Assembly: GCF_051175315.1 (NCBI RefSeq)
Contig: NZ_CP195100.1
Location: forward strand, 3,534,001-3,598,000
DNA length: 64,000 nucleotides
Reading direction: 5' to 3'
Source: Tundrisphaera sp051175315
GTDB lineage: Bacteria > Planctomycetota > Planctomycetia > Isosphaerales > Isosphaeraceae
Notes under the pieces: model-generated
Database searches by the model: none
What the model was told of the DNA's origin: nothing
Seen by the model: the letters and a program-made list of their open reading frames with translations, nothing else
In this document: in pieces, positions 27,918-36,054 of the stretch
How positions within the stretch are numbered: position 1 is the first letter of the stretch
Layout of the letters: every line of letters begins with the position of its first letter
Translations under genes and position numbers: made by a program

Positions 27918-28898
27918 ATGCCGTGGCTCTGCCTCGCCCTGTCCCTCTGCCTGGCCTCCCCCAAACCGGCGGATCCGCCCCTGGTGATCGTGGTCGAGGG
28001 GGCACCGGGCACCCCGGAGTATGGCCGGGAGTTCCGCCGATCGGCCGACTTGTGGGAGAAGGCCGCCGCCCGGGGATCGGCCCGGCTGGTTCGGGTTGGG
28101 GAGGGCCATGGCGACGGCTCGGAGACCGACCGCGATCGGCTCCGAGCGGCCATGGAGGCCCGCGCGAAGGATGGCTCCCAGTCCCCGTCGTGGCTGGTCC
28201 TGATCGGCCACGGGACCTGGGATGGTCGCGAGGCCCGGTTCAACCTGCGCGGGCCGGATTTGTCGGACGCCGAGCTGGCCGAATGGCTCAAGCCGATCGC
28301 CACGCCGATCGCCATCGTGAACGGCGCCTCGGCGAGCGGGCCGTTCTTGCCGAAGCTCTCGGCCCCGAATCGGGTGATCGTCACGGCCACGCGGAGCGGC
28401 GACGAGCAGAACTTCGCCCGCTTCGGCCTGTATCTGGCCGAGGCGATCGCCGACCCGGCCGCCGACATCGACAAGGACGGGCAGACCTCGCTGCTGGAGG
28501 CGTTCCTCAAGGCGAGCGCCCAGGCGCAGGAGTATTATCGATCGCGGTCGCGGCTGGCCACCGAGCATGCCCTGATCGACGACAACGGCGACAAGCTGGG
28601 CACGCCCGCCGACTGGTTCCGCGGCATCCGGGCCACGAAGCGGGCCAAGGACGGCGCCGAGCTGGACGGCCTCCGGGCCAATCAGCGCACGCTGGTCCTC
28701 GGCGATCGCGATGCGACGCTCTCGCCGGAGGCCCTCCAACGCCGCGACCAGATCGAGGTGGCCGTGGCCTCGCTCCGGTCCAAAAAGACGAGTTTAGCCG
28801 AGGACGAATATTATCGGCAGCTTGAAGCCTTGATGCTGGAGCTAGCCCGATTGTACAAGGGGCCTTCCGACGCGCCGATCGCCCCGACCTCGCCGTGA
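27918..28898 (+). CDS. Caspase-like peptidase C13 relative, apparently lacking the catalytic Cys
   Basis: 326 residues with a short signal peptide (about 1-16). H98-G99 in 'LIGHGTWDG' matches the His-Gly motif of clan CD proteases (legumain, GPI8, caspases). The strand that should carry the nucleophile reads VNGASASG (134-141): aligned to the Ala-Cys-x-Ser-Gly pattern, Cys is replaced by Ser138. The following 'NRVIVTATRSGDEQNFARFG' is typical of bacterial C13-like proteins. It may be a pseudo-protease or a serine variant. It sits in the MoxR/vWA operon 29 bp after the vWA/amidotransferase-like gene. The ATG at 27918 immediately precedes the signal peptide. Confidence 0.75.
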   Translation: MPWLCLALSLCLASPKPADPPLVIVVEGAPGTPEYGREFRRSADLWEKAAARGSARLVRVGEGHGDGSETDRDRLRAAMEARAKDGSQSPSWLVLIGHGTWDGREARFNLRGPDLSDAELAEWLKPIATPIAIVNGASASGPFLPKLSAPNRVIVTATRSGDEQNFARFGLYLAEAIADPAADIDKDGQTSLLEAFLKASAQAQEYYRSRSRLATEHALIDDNGDKLGTPADWFRGIRATKRAKDGAELDGLRANQRTLVLGDRDATLSPEALQRRDQIEVAVASLRSKKTSLAEDEYYRQLEALMLELARLYKGPSDAPIAPTSP

Positions 28899-28956
28899 AC
28901 CGGGGCGGGGGGCGGGGCCGGACGGTCTTCCTCCCCCCCACGTGCGAGACGAACCC

Positions 28957-30216
28957 ATGCGACACCCCCGACAAGTCCTCCCGCCGACCCTGGCACTGAT
29001 CTTCGCCCTGATCGTGATCCCTCCCACCGCGAGGGCCGGGCAGGAGGGGAAGGGCTTTGTCTCCGTAGACGAGTCGCTGAGGCAAGGCGACCTCGCGGCC
29101 GCCGAGCGGCAGGTGGCGGAGAAGCTGCAGGCCGATCCCGGCGACGATTCCCTGCGCTTCGGCCTGGGCATGGTCCGGTTCCTCCGGGCGGTGGAGGCAC
29201 GGATCCAGGCGTTCCATCGCCACGGCCTGGGCGTCAACCTCATGGGCATGGGCGGCCTGACCCGCCTGCCGGTCCCGCCCAATCCCAACCCCGAGCCGAT
29301 CGACGCCGCCAAGGCCCGCACCCTTCTCCAGGCCTGGGTCGACGACCTGGCGGGGGTCGAGGCGACCCTGGCCGACATCAAGTCGGACGCGGTGAAGCTC
29401 CCGATCCACTTCGCCCTGGTCCGGCTCGACTTCGACGGCGACGGCACGGCCGGCGATGAGGAATCGCTCTGGAAGATCTACGAGCGGATGAACGGGGGGC
29501 AGGAGGGCCTGGAAGGAGCGGCCAGGGAACTCGTGGTCGCCTTCGATCGCGGCGACGTGGACTGGCTCCGCGGCTATTGCCACCTGCTCTCGGCCATGAC
29601 CGAGGTGGTGCTCGCCCACGACTTCGCCCCCTGGTTCGAGCATTCCGGGCACGTCTTCTTCGCCGGCGCGAAGCCCCCTCAGCCCTTCCTCGACTCGCGG
29701 GAGGAGCGGGAAGGCAACCGGTTCATGTCCGACGTCCTGGATGTCGTGGCCCTGATCCATCAGGTCCGGATGGACGTGGCCGAGCCGGCGCGGTTGAAGG
29801 CGGTGCTCGCCCACCTGGAGGCGATGGTCGCGCTCAGCCGATCCACCTGGAAGTTCATCCAGGCCGAGGCCGACGATGATCGCGAGTGGATCCCCAACCC
29901 CAAACAGCACACGGTCATCGGCGTCGCGGTGACCGACGAGATGATCCAGGGTTGGCACCGCTTCCTCGACGAGTTCGAGGCCATCCTCCAGGGCCGGACG
30001 CTGGTCCCCTTCTGGCGCGGTCATCAGGCCGATCGCGGGATCAACGTCCGCCGCGTCCTGCTGGAACCGCGGCCCTTCGACCTCGTCCTGTGGGTCCAGG
30101 GGACGGCCGCCGCCCCCTACCTGGAGCGGGGCGAAGTCAGCTCGACCGAGACCTGGGGCCGGATCAACCGGATCTTCCGCGGCGAATTCATCGGGTTCGC
30201 CATCTGGTTCAACTGA
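28957..30216 (+). CDS. Secreted protein of unknown function, last gene of the cluster
   Basis: 419 residues with a signal peptide (1-27, 'ALIFALIVIPPTARAG'). A TPR-like N-terminal segment ('DLAAAERQVAEKLQADPGDDSLRFGLG') is followed by a helical body containing one EF-hand-like loop ('DFDGDGTAGDEESLW'). I do not recognise a catalytic domain; similar proteins appear to be planctomycete-specific. A GTG five codons upstream is possible, but the ATG at 28957 starts the signal peptide. It lies 58 bp after the C13-like gene. A hairpin after the stop may terminate the cluster transcript. Confidence 0.8.
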   Translation: MRHPRQVLPPTLALIFALIVIPPTARAGQEGKGFVSVDESLRQGDLAAAERQVAEKLQADPGDDSLRFGLGMVRFLRAVEARIQAFHRHGLGVNLMGMGGLTRLPVPPNPNPEPIDAAKARTLLQAWVDDLAGVEATLADIKSDAVKLPIHFALVRLDFDGDGTAGDEESLWKIYERMNGGQEGLEGAARELVVAFDRGDVDWLRGYCHLLSAMTEVVLAHDFAPWFEHSGHVFFAGAKPPQPFLDSREEREGNRFMSDVLDVVALIHQVRMDVAEPARLKAVLAHLEAMVALSRSTWKFIQAEADDDREWIPNPKQHTVIGVAVTDEMIQGWHRFLDEFEAILQGRTLVPFWRGHQADRGINVRRVLLEPRPFDLVLWVQGTAAAPYLERGEVSSTETWGRINRIFRGEFIGFAIWFN

Positions 30217-30241
30217 TCCGCGATGCGGGCGGAGTCGGACG

Positions 30242-30267
30242 CCCCGCCCGGGGTCATTCGGGCGGGG
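30242..30267. terminator. GC hairpin between convergent genes
   Basis: Arms CCCCGCCC (30242-30249) and GGGCGGGG (30260-30267) with a 10-nt loop lie 26 bp after the stop of the cluster's last gene. The right arm and loop cover the last codons and stop of the convergent S9 peptidase, so it may terminate both transcripts. Confidence 0.4.
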
Positions 30268-32419
30268 GGTCGTACTGCGGCATCGGCTTGCCGAGCAAGT
30301 ACTTGTCGAACCAGTTGACCATGTGCTGGAGGCGTTCGACCCGGTGCCAGGGCTTGCCGGTGCGCGACAGGTCGTGCGTCTCGCCGGGGAAGCGGATCAT
30401 CACGGTGGGTTTCTTGAGGGCCTTCAGGGCGCGGAACATCGCCTCGCCCCCGGCGGCGGGCGGGGTCCGGGCATCGGCTTCCCCCTCGATCAGCATCAAG
30501 GGGGTGTCGACCTTCTCGACGAAGGTGATCGGCGAACGGGCGGCGAATCGGGCGGGGTCCTGGAACGGGAATGTCTCGAACCAGGTCGGCCGGAACAGGG
30601 TGAAGTCGGCCGCATACCACCAGGCCGACCAGTCGGCGATCGATCGCTGAGAGACGGCCGCCGCGAATCGGTCGGTCTGCGTGATCGCCCAGTTGGTCAG
30701 CATCCCGCCGCCGCTCCCCCCGGTGATCCCCAGCTTCTTCGGGTCGATATATCCTCTGCGGATCAGCTCATCGACGCCCGCCATCAGATCCTTGTAGTCG
30801 TCGCCGGGATAGTGGTGCTGGATCGCGTTGCCGAACGCCTCGCCGTAGGTGCTGCTCCCGCGCGGGTTGGGGTAGAGCACCACATAACCCCGGGCGGCCA
30901 GCCACTGGAACTCGTGCGAGAACGTGTACCCATAGGCCGCGTGCGGTCCCCCGTGGATGTTGAGGATCAGCGGATACTTGATCTTGGGATCGAAACGGGG
31001 CGGCTTCTGGACCCACGCCTCGATCTCACGCCCGTCGAAGCTGCGGTACCGGATCGCCTCCGGCGGCGTGAGGTCCAGGCCTGCGAACAGGGCGGCATTG
31101 GGATCGACCAGCTTGCGGGGTTCCCCCTTCTTTTCCGGCTCCACCAGCTTCAATTGGCCGATGATCGTGGGCGAGGAGGCGAGGATCGCCAGCTTCGAGC
31201 CGTCCGCCGACCCGGAGAATCCGGCCACCTCCTGATCGCCCGACGTGACAGGATGGGATCGGCCGGTGGCGACGTCGAAGGATTCGAGGTTGGCCCGCCC
31301 CTCGCGGGCGACCCGGTCGATCAGCGACGACCCGCCATGTGCCCAGATCGGACGGGTCGGGGCCGTCCCCCGGGGCGGGTGCTGGTCCCCCGAGAGGGTC
31401 GATCCGACGTCGGCCTCGAACTCCTCGGTCAGGTTGCGGGGCGGTTGCTTCGCGCCGAGGTCGAGGACGAACAGGTCGTGGGTGGAATACGATCGCGCCG
31501 GCTCGTTGATCGTTCCCCGGAAGGCGATCCGCTTGCCGTCGGGGGAGGGGGCCAGGGTCGAGATCGAGCCCGGGATGGAGGCGACCTCGGCGATCGGCCC
31601 GCCGTCCGCCGCCACCGAGTAGATCGCCCCCCGATCGGCCCGGTGGGCCGGGTCCGGGTCGCGGGTCGAGAGGAAGTACAGGCGGCGGCCGTCCGGGGCC
31701 CACTGGGGATCCCACTCGTCGGACGGTCCGGAGGTGATCCGCCGGGGCGCGGGCCTGTCCTCGGCATCGGCCGAGACCGCCAGGATCCAGATGTGGGCGG
31801 GGTGCTTCGGGTCGCGGTATCCGGCGTGATCGGCGCGGAATTCGGAGCGGGTCACGATCCGGACGTCGCTCTCGCGCTCCGCGGCGACCGCCGCCTTGCC
31901 ACGCTCGCGGATCTTCTGGAGCCGAGCCAGGTCCTCGTTCGACGTGGTGCTCAGGAAGGCGATCGACTTGCCGTCGGGGGACCACTCCGGCGCGGAGACC
32001 CCTTCCGGCAGCTCGGTCAGGACGCGCGGCTCGCCCCCCGCCAGGGACAGGACGAACAGTTGCGTCTTGCCCTTCTCCCCCTCGCCCCGGCGGAGGAACA
32101 GGAGCCGGGCGCCGTCCGGGGACCACCGGGGCAGCGTGTCTCGGGGGCCGTTGGTGAGCCGGCGGGGCGGCCCTCCGGCCGACGGCACCATCCAGATCGA
32201 CGACTCGTAGTCGTCCTTGTCCCGATCCGCCGCGACGCGGACGTAGGCGATGGATTGGCCATCGGGCGAGATCCGGGGGTCGGCGGCCCACGCGAACCGG
32301 AACAGGTCGGTCTCGGCGATCGGACGGCGTTCGCCCCCGACCAGCGGGGCGGCGGGCAGCGTGGCGAACGCGATCATCAAGGCGAAGGAGACCGCCCGTC
32401 TCCGGCGCGTCGGGATCAT
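30254..32419 (-). CDS. Secreted S9-family prolyl oligopeptidase / acylaminoacyl peptidase-like
   Basis: 721 residues with a signal peptide (about 1-29). The N-terminal half is a beta-propeller with repeating WD40-like/TolB-like 'SPDGxxIAF' blades; the C-terminal half is an alpha/beta hydrolase. The catalytic triad is visible as S569 (GGSGGG), D649 (in 'EGEADARTPP') and H682 (in 'GETHDLS'). It is expected to release short acylated or unmodified peptides in the periplasm. The reading frame stays open almost 300 codons upstream, but that part lies antisense to the DUF1559 gene; the ATG at 32417-32419 opens the signal peptide. It is transcribed divergently from DUF1559. Confidence 0.92.
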   Translation of the reverse strand: MIPTRRRRAVSFALMIAFATLPAAPLVGGERRPIAETDLFRFAWAADPRISPDGQSIAYVRVAADRDKDDYESSIWMVPSAGGPPRRLTNGPRDTLPRWSPDGARLLFLRRGEGEKGKTQLFVLSLAGGEPRVLTELPEGVSAPEWSPDGKSIAFLSTTSNEDLARLQKIRERGKAAVAAERESDVRIVTRSEFRADHAGYRDPKHPAHIWILAVSADAEDRPAPRRITSGPSDEWDPQWAPDGRRLYFLSTRDPDPAHRADRGAIYSVAADGGPIAEVASIPGSISTLAPSPDGKRIAFRGTINEPARSYSTHDLFVLDLGAKQPPRNLTEEFEADVGSTLSGDQHPPRGTAPTRPIWAHGGSSLIDRVAREGRANLESFDVATGRSHPVTSGDQEVAGFSGSADGSKLAILASSPTIIGQLKLVEPEKKGEPRKLVDPNAALFAGLDLTPPEAIRYRSFDGREIEAWVQKPPRFDPKIKYPLILNIHGGPHAAYGYTFSHEFQWLAARGYVVLYPNPRGSSTYGEAFGNAIQHHYPGDDYKDLMAGVDELIRRGYIDPKKLGITGGSGGGMLTNWAITQTDRFAAAVSQRSIADWSAWWYAADFTLFRPTWFETFPFQDPARFAARSPITFVEKVDTPLMLIEGEADARTPPAAGGEAMFRALKALKKPTVMIRFPGETHDLSRTGKPWHRVERLQHMVNWFDKYLLGKPMPQYDPPPE

Positions 32420-32605
32420 CGCAAAACCTCTGGCGGGGCGCGACGGCCCGGATCTGGTACGCTCCGACGGATGCCATCCTACCGGGACGGTCGACGCGAA
32501 GCGATCGGACGCCGATGGCGGCCGGCCCGCCGTCGGCGGCGAGGATCGGCAGTCCCGGCCCGATCGGCGGGGCCCGCGATGTTTCGAGGATACAAAGGAT
32601 TCGCC

Positions 32606-33622
32606 ATGAACGAGGTCTCTTCCCGTCGCGCCCGGATCGGGCGCGGGTTCACCCTGATCGAGCTGCTGGTCGTCATCGCCATCATCGCGCTGCTGATCGG
32701 GCTGTTGCTGCCCTCCGTGCAGGCGTCGCGCGAGGCCGCCCGCCGGGCCCAGTGCGCCAACAACCAGAAGCAGCTCGGCCTGGCCCTGCATAACTACCTC
32801 TCGGTCCACAACACCTTCCCACCGTTCTCGGTCCTGCCCCGAACCCGCACCGCCCAGCCCTGGTCGGCGCTGGCCCGCCTGCTGCCGTTCATCGAGCAGA
32901 CGGCCCTGGCCAACCTGATCAACTTCGACACCGACTTCGAGTTCCCGATGAAGCCGACCGTGGCCTCGACCCGCGTGGCCGCCTTCATGTGCCCCAGCGA
33001 GACCCAGGACCGGTCCCGGCCCACGGCCACGCTGACTTACTATCCGTCCAACCAGGCGTTCTTCTGCGGCTCGTGGTTCCAGTACGACCCGGCCAGCGAC
33101 ACCGCCGGCGATGGGGCGTTCCTGCCCAATCGCGCGATGCGCGCGACCGACTTCGCCGACGGCATGAGCTATACCCTGGCCGTCTCCGAGGGCAAGGCCT
33201 TCCAGGATAACATCTACGATTCCCGCGTCCCGGCGGCCCTGGGGGCACCGATCCCGGCGACCCCGGCCGAACTCGCGCCCTTCCTCCCGGCCGGCGTCTA
33301 CGACCACAATGGGCACACCGAGTGGGTCGAGGGGGACATCCGCGAGACCGGGCTCACCACCACCTTCCCGCCCAACTTCAAGGTCCCGTTCATGCAGGCC
33401 GGCCGGACCCTCGACGTGGACTTCACCTCGATGCGCGACGGCGCATCAACCTCCCTGCCGACCTACGCCGCCGTGACCGCCCGGAGCTACCATCCCGGCG
33501 GCGTCAACATCCTGATGATGGACGGGTCGGGCCGGTTCGCCCGCGACTCGACCAACTCCGCCGTCTGGCGGGCGCTCGGCACCCGCGCGGGGGGCGAGGA
33601 CGTCCGCAGCGATTCCTACTGA
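32606..33622 (+). CDS. DUF1559 protein with prepilin-type N-terminus
   Basis: 338 residues. The N-terminus carries a type IV prepilin/pseudopilin signal, 'GFTLIELLVVIAII', cleaved after the glycine in related proteins. The C-terminus has the H-X9-DG motif ('HPGGVNILMMDG'). This is the large planctomycete DUF1559 (SBP_bac_10) family, thought to form pseudopilin-like or cell-surface structures; exact function unknown. AAGGA lies 7 nt before the chosen ATG; an ATG nine codons earlier is possible. The upstream 186 bp are shared with the divergent S9 peptidase. One of three family members in this window. Confidence 0.93.
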   Translation: MNEVSSRRARIGRGFTLIELLVVIAIIALLIGLLLPSVQASREAARRAQCANNQKQLGLALHNYLSVHNTFPPFSVLPRTRTAQPWSALARLLPFIEQTALANLINFDTDFEFPMKPTVASTRVAAFMCPSETQDRSRPTATLTYYPSNQAFFCGSWFQYDPASDTAGDGAFLPNRAMRATDFADGMSYTLAVSEGKAFQDNIYDSRVPAALGAPIPATPAELAPFLPAGVYDHNGHTEWVEGDIRETGLTTTFPPNFKVPFMQAGRTLDVDFTSMRDGASTSLPTYAAVTARSYHPGGVNILMMDGSGRFARDSTNSAVWRALGTRAGGEDVRSDSY

Positions 33623-33691
33623 TCCGGCCCGAAGTTGCCGCCCACGAACCGCGATCTGGCCGACCCAGGCCACGTTCGCCGGACCGGGGCA

Positions 33692-33739
33692 GGATGGCCC
33701 TCGACGGGCGGATACAACAACCCCGTCGAGAGTCCATCC
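33692..33739. terminator. Two-part hairpin between DUF1559 and the SPL-family gene
   Basis: Outer arms GGATGG/CCATCC (33692-33697, 33734-33739) and inner 9-bp arms CTCGACGGG/CCCGTCGAG (33700-33708, 33722-33730) can form one long hairpin with a small internal loop. It ends 19 bp before the next ATG, so it may terminate DUF1559 transcription or shape the next gene's leader. Confidence 0.4.
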
Positions 33740-33758
33740 GTCCCGGGGCGATGACCGC

Positions 33759-34838
33759 ATGACAGACGCCCGGCCGATGCCGTCCCGGCTCCTGGACGTC
33801 GAGACGATTTACCTGGAGCCGGCGGTCCGCCTCTACGATCGGGGCCGGGAGATCCTGGCCCGGTTCCCGGACGCCCGGCAGGTGCTCGTCGATTCCCACT
33901 GGAACATCGCCGGGCTCCACAAGAACCGCGACGCCGCCGAGGACTGGCTCCCGATCAAGAAGGGGGTGCTGATCCTCGGCCTCCGCAAGTCGGTCGAGGT
34001 CCGGCCCAACGGCCGATCCGCCGACTTCATCGCCCCCGGCTATGCCAACGGCTGCGCGATGGCCTGTGCCTATTGCTACGTGCCGCGCCGCAAGGGGTAC
34101 GCCAATCCCATCACCACGTTCGTCAACATCGATGACATCGGCGATGCGATCGCCCGCCACGCCCGGACGCTCGGCCCCAAGACCGAGTCCAATCAGGTCG
34201 ACCCCGGCCTCTGGGTCTACGACATCGGCGAGAATGGCGATGGTTCGGTCGACGCCCTGATCTCGGACAACCTCCGCGACCTGGTCGATCGGTTTCGCGA
34301 GATCCCCAACGCCAAGGGCTCGTTCGCCACCAAGTTCGTCAACCGCGACCTGCTGGATTACGACCCGCGGGGCAAGACGCGGGTCCGGTTCAGCCTGATG
34401 CCGCAGGTGGCCGCCAGGGTGGTCGACATCCGCACGTCGCCGATGGAGGATCGGATCGCGGCGATCGATGACTTCGTGGCGGCCGGCTACGAGGTCCACC
34501 TCAACTTCAGCCCGGTCATCTTCTACCACCGTTGGCTCGAAGACTACGACGAGCTATTCCGCCGGGTCGATGCGGCCCTCTCCCCGCGTGCCAAGGCCCA
34601 GCTCGCGGCCGAGGTCATCTTCCTGACCCACAACCGGGGCCTCCACGAGGTCAACCTCGCCTGGCACCCGCTCGCCGAGGAACTCCTCTGGGTGCCCGAC
34701 CTCCAGGAAGCGAAGGTTTCCGAGACCGGGGGCCACAACGTGCGCTATCGACGCGGCCTCAAGGGCCGGATGGTCGACGACTTCACCCGGCTCCTCCGCG
34801 ACCGGATGCCCTACTGCCGGATTCGCTACGCGTTTTGA
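33759..34838 (+). CDS. Spore photoproduct lyase-family radical SAM protein
   Basis: 359 residues. The radical-SAM cluster cysteines are C99, C103 and C106 in 'GCAMACAYCYVPRR', the CxxxCxxC arrangement of the SPL family (TIGR03886-like from memory). SPL repairs the thymine dimer called spore photoproduct using a 4Fe-4S cluster and SAM. This organism group does not form endospores, so repair of UV damage in vegetative cells or another radical reaction is likely. Downstream, a 9-bp hairpin separates it from a convergent gene. The ATG at 33759 is preceded by only a weak ribosome site. Confidence 0.88.
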   Translation: MTDARPMPSRLLDVETIYLEPAVRLYDRGREILARFPDARQVLVDSHWNIAGLHKNRDAAEDWLPIKKGVLILGLRKSVEVRPNGRSADFIAPGYANGCAMACAYCYVPRRKGYANPITTFVNIDDIGDAIARHARTLGPKTESNQVDPGLWVYDIGENGDGSVDALISDNLRDLVDRFREIPNAKGSFATKFVNRDLLDYDPRGKTRVRFSLMPQVAARVVDIRTSPMEDRIAAIDDFVAAGYEVHLNFSPVIFYHRWLEDYDELFRRVDAALSPRAKAQLAAEVIFLTHNRGLHEVNLAWHPLAEELLWVPDLQEAKVSETGGHNVRYRRGLKGRMVDDFTRLLRDRMPYCRIRYAF

Positions 34839-34916
34839 TATCTCAAAGTCCGTGCGCGACGCGGCGATTCATCGACCCGCCGAATCCTTTGCCGGATGAT
34901 CGAAGCGAGAACGTCA

Positions 34917-34942
34917 ACGGTCGGGTGGCCCTCCCCGACCGT
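34917..34942. terminator. Bidirectional terminator-like hairpin
   Basis: Nine-base arms ACGGTCGGG (34917-34925) and CCCGACCGT (34934-34942) with an 8-nt loop lie between two convergent genes, 79 bp after the SPL-family stop and 43 bp before the end of the basic protein gene. A T-richer stretch (CTTGTTCT) follows on the plus strand. Confidence 0.5.
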
Positions 34943-34984
34943 CGTCTTGTTCTGGGATTCATCCGGGGTGATGGGTTGTCGGGA

Positions 34985-35938
34985 TCACTTCTTCGCCGAT
35001 TTGCGGGCGGACTTCGCCGCCTTGGTGTTGGGGACGAACTGATCGTCTTGCCGCGACCCTTCCTTCTTCTTGCGATCGGTGGCCTTCCGCTCGGCGGGGC
35101 TCATCGCTTCCCAGGCGGCCTGGGGGAGATAGCGGGCTGTTTCGCCGTCGCGGACGGCGGGCTGGCCATCCTGGGTGGTCCATTTCTCCTCGGTCCAATC
35201 GTCGAGATGGGACTGGTCCTCGGTCTTCCGGCCCTTGCCCTTCGTGTATCCTCCCCCGGCCTTTTTGTACTCGGCCGCGAGCAACTGCAATTTGCGGGCG
35301 CTCCACTGGCCGGATTTGCCCCCTTTGTCCCCGTCCATGATCTCGGCCTTGAGCCGATCGCGCAGGGCAGGGTCGGTGTACGGACTGCCGCCCGAGGCAT
35401 CCGACGGCTTGGCCTTCGCCTTGGGCCTGGAGCGGGGCGAGCGAGGAGCCGGCTTCTGGCCCGGTTGCTTGGCCTTGGCGTCGGATTTCGCCGCCTTCGG
35501 TGCCCCGGCCTTCGGAGCCTTCTTGGTGGTGGGCCTGGCCTTGGCCCCGCCGGCCTCTTTCTCCTGGGACTTGCGATAGCGATCCAGGAGGCTGGAGCCC
35601 TTATCGGCCAACTTCTTCGCGGCCTCGGGCGTCTTGGGAACCGGCTCGCCCCAGGCGTGGGCCTGGAGCGCCAGGCGGGTCGGCTGGCCGTCGTCGTCGA
35701 CCAGGGGGCCGCGGAGGGTGGCGAAATGACGGCGGAGGAACGAGCCTTTCCGCTTGATCTCCTCCGGGGTCATGTCCTTGAGGGCCTTGGTCACCCCCGG
35801 TTTGAGGTTCGCCCCTTCCTTCTTCTTGAATGCCGCACGGCCGGCCGCCGTCAGGCCGCCCTCGGGGTCCTTGGTCGGGGGGGCCTTCTTCGTGTTCGAC
35901 TTCTTGCCGCCGGCTGCCTTCGCCTTCGCCTTGGCCAT
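34985..35938 (-). CDS. Highly basic two-domain protein (DUF6321/DUF5872-like)
   Basis: 317 residues, extremely rich in Lys and Ala. An N-terminal tail of Lys/Ala repeats is followed by a domain with 'GLTAAGRAAFKKKEGANLKP' and 'KRKGSFLRRHFATLRGPL' (DUF6321-like from memory), a linker of Lys/Ala/Pro repeats, and a second domain with 'GGKSGQWSARKLQLLAAEYKK' and 'RYLPQAAWEAMS' (DUF5872-like). Such composition suggests nucleic-acid binding or nucleoid association, but no biochemical function is known. The ATG at 35936-35938 is preferred over an extension 40 codons upstream. It lies 116 bp downstream of the EboD-like gene on the same strand. Confidence 0.85.
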   Translation of the reverse strand: MAKAKAKAAGGKKSNTKKAPPTKDPEGGLTAAGRAAFKKKEGANLKPGVTKALKDMTPEEIKRKGSFLRRHFATLRGPLVDDDGQPTRLALQAHAWGEPVPKTPEAAKKLADKGSSLLDRYRKSQEKEAGGAKARPTTKKAPKAGAPKAAKSDAKAKQPGQKPAPRSPRSRPKAKAKPSDASGGSPYTDPALRDRLKAEIMDGDKGGKSGQWSARKLQLLAAEYKKAGGGYTKGKGRKTEDQSHLDDWTEEKWTTQDGQPAVRDGETARYLPQAAWEAMSPAERKATDRKKKEGSRQDDQFVPNTKAAKSARKSAKK

Positions 35939-36054
35939 GAGCGTATCACCCGGGGGATCGGGGGCCGGGTTGGGCGGGGGCGGCTCCCGAAACGCGGTTT
36001 CGATGCATCGATGGCAAGGACCACGGCAATCGTCGTGCCCGTCCGGCTGAAACC

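Noticed and set aside
30323..32605. Long open frame in front of the DUF1559 start
   Set aside because: It runs antisense through the S9 peptidase gene; Arg/Gly/Pro-rich composition is that of a high-GC shadow frame.
32420..33316. Upstream extension of the S9 peptidase reading frame by about 300 codons
   Set aside because: It is antisense to the DUF1559 gene and lacks a domain; the signal peptide begins at the ATG at 32417-32419.
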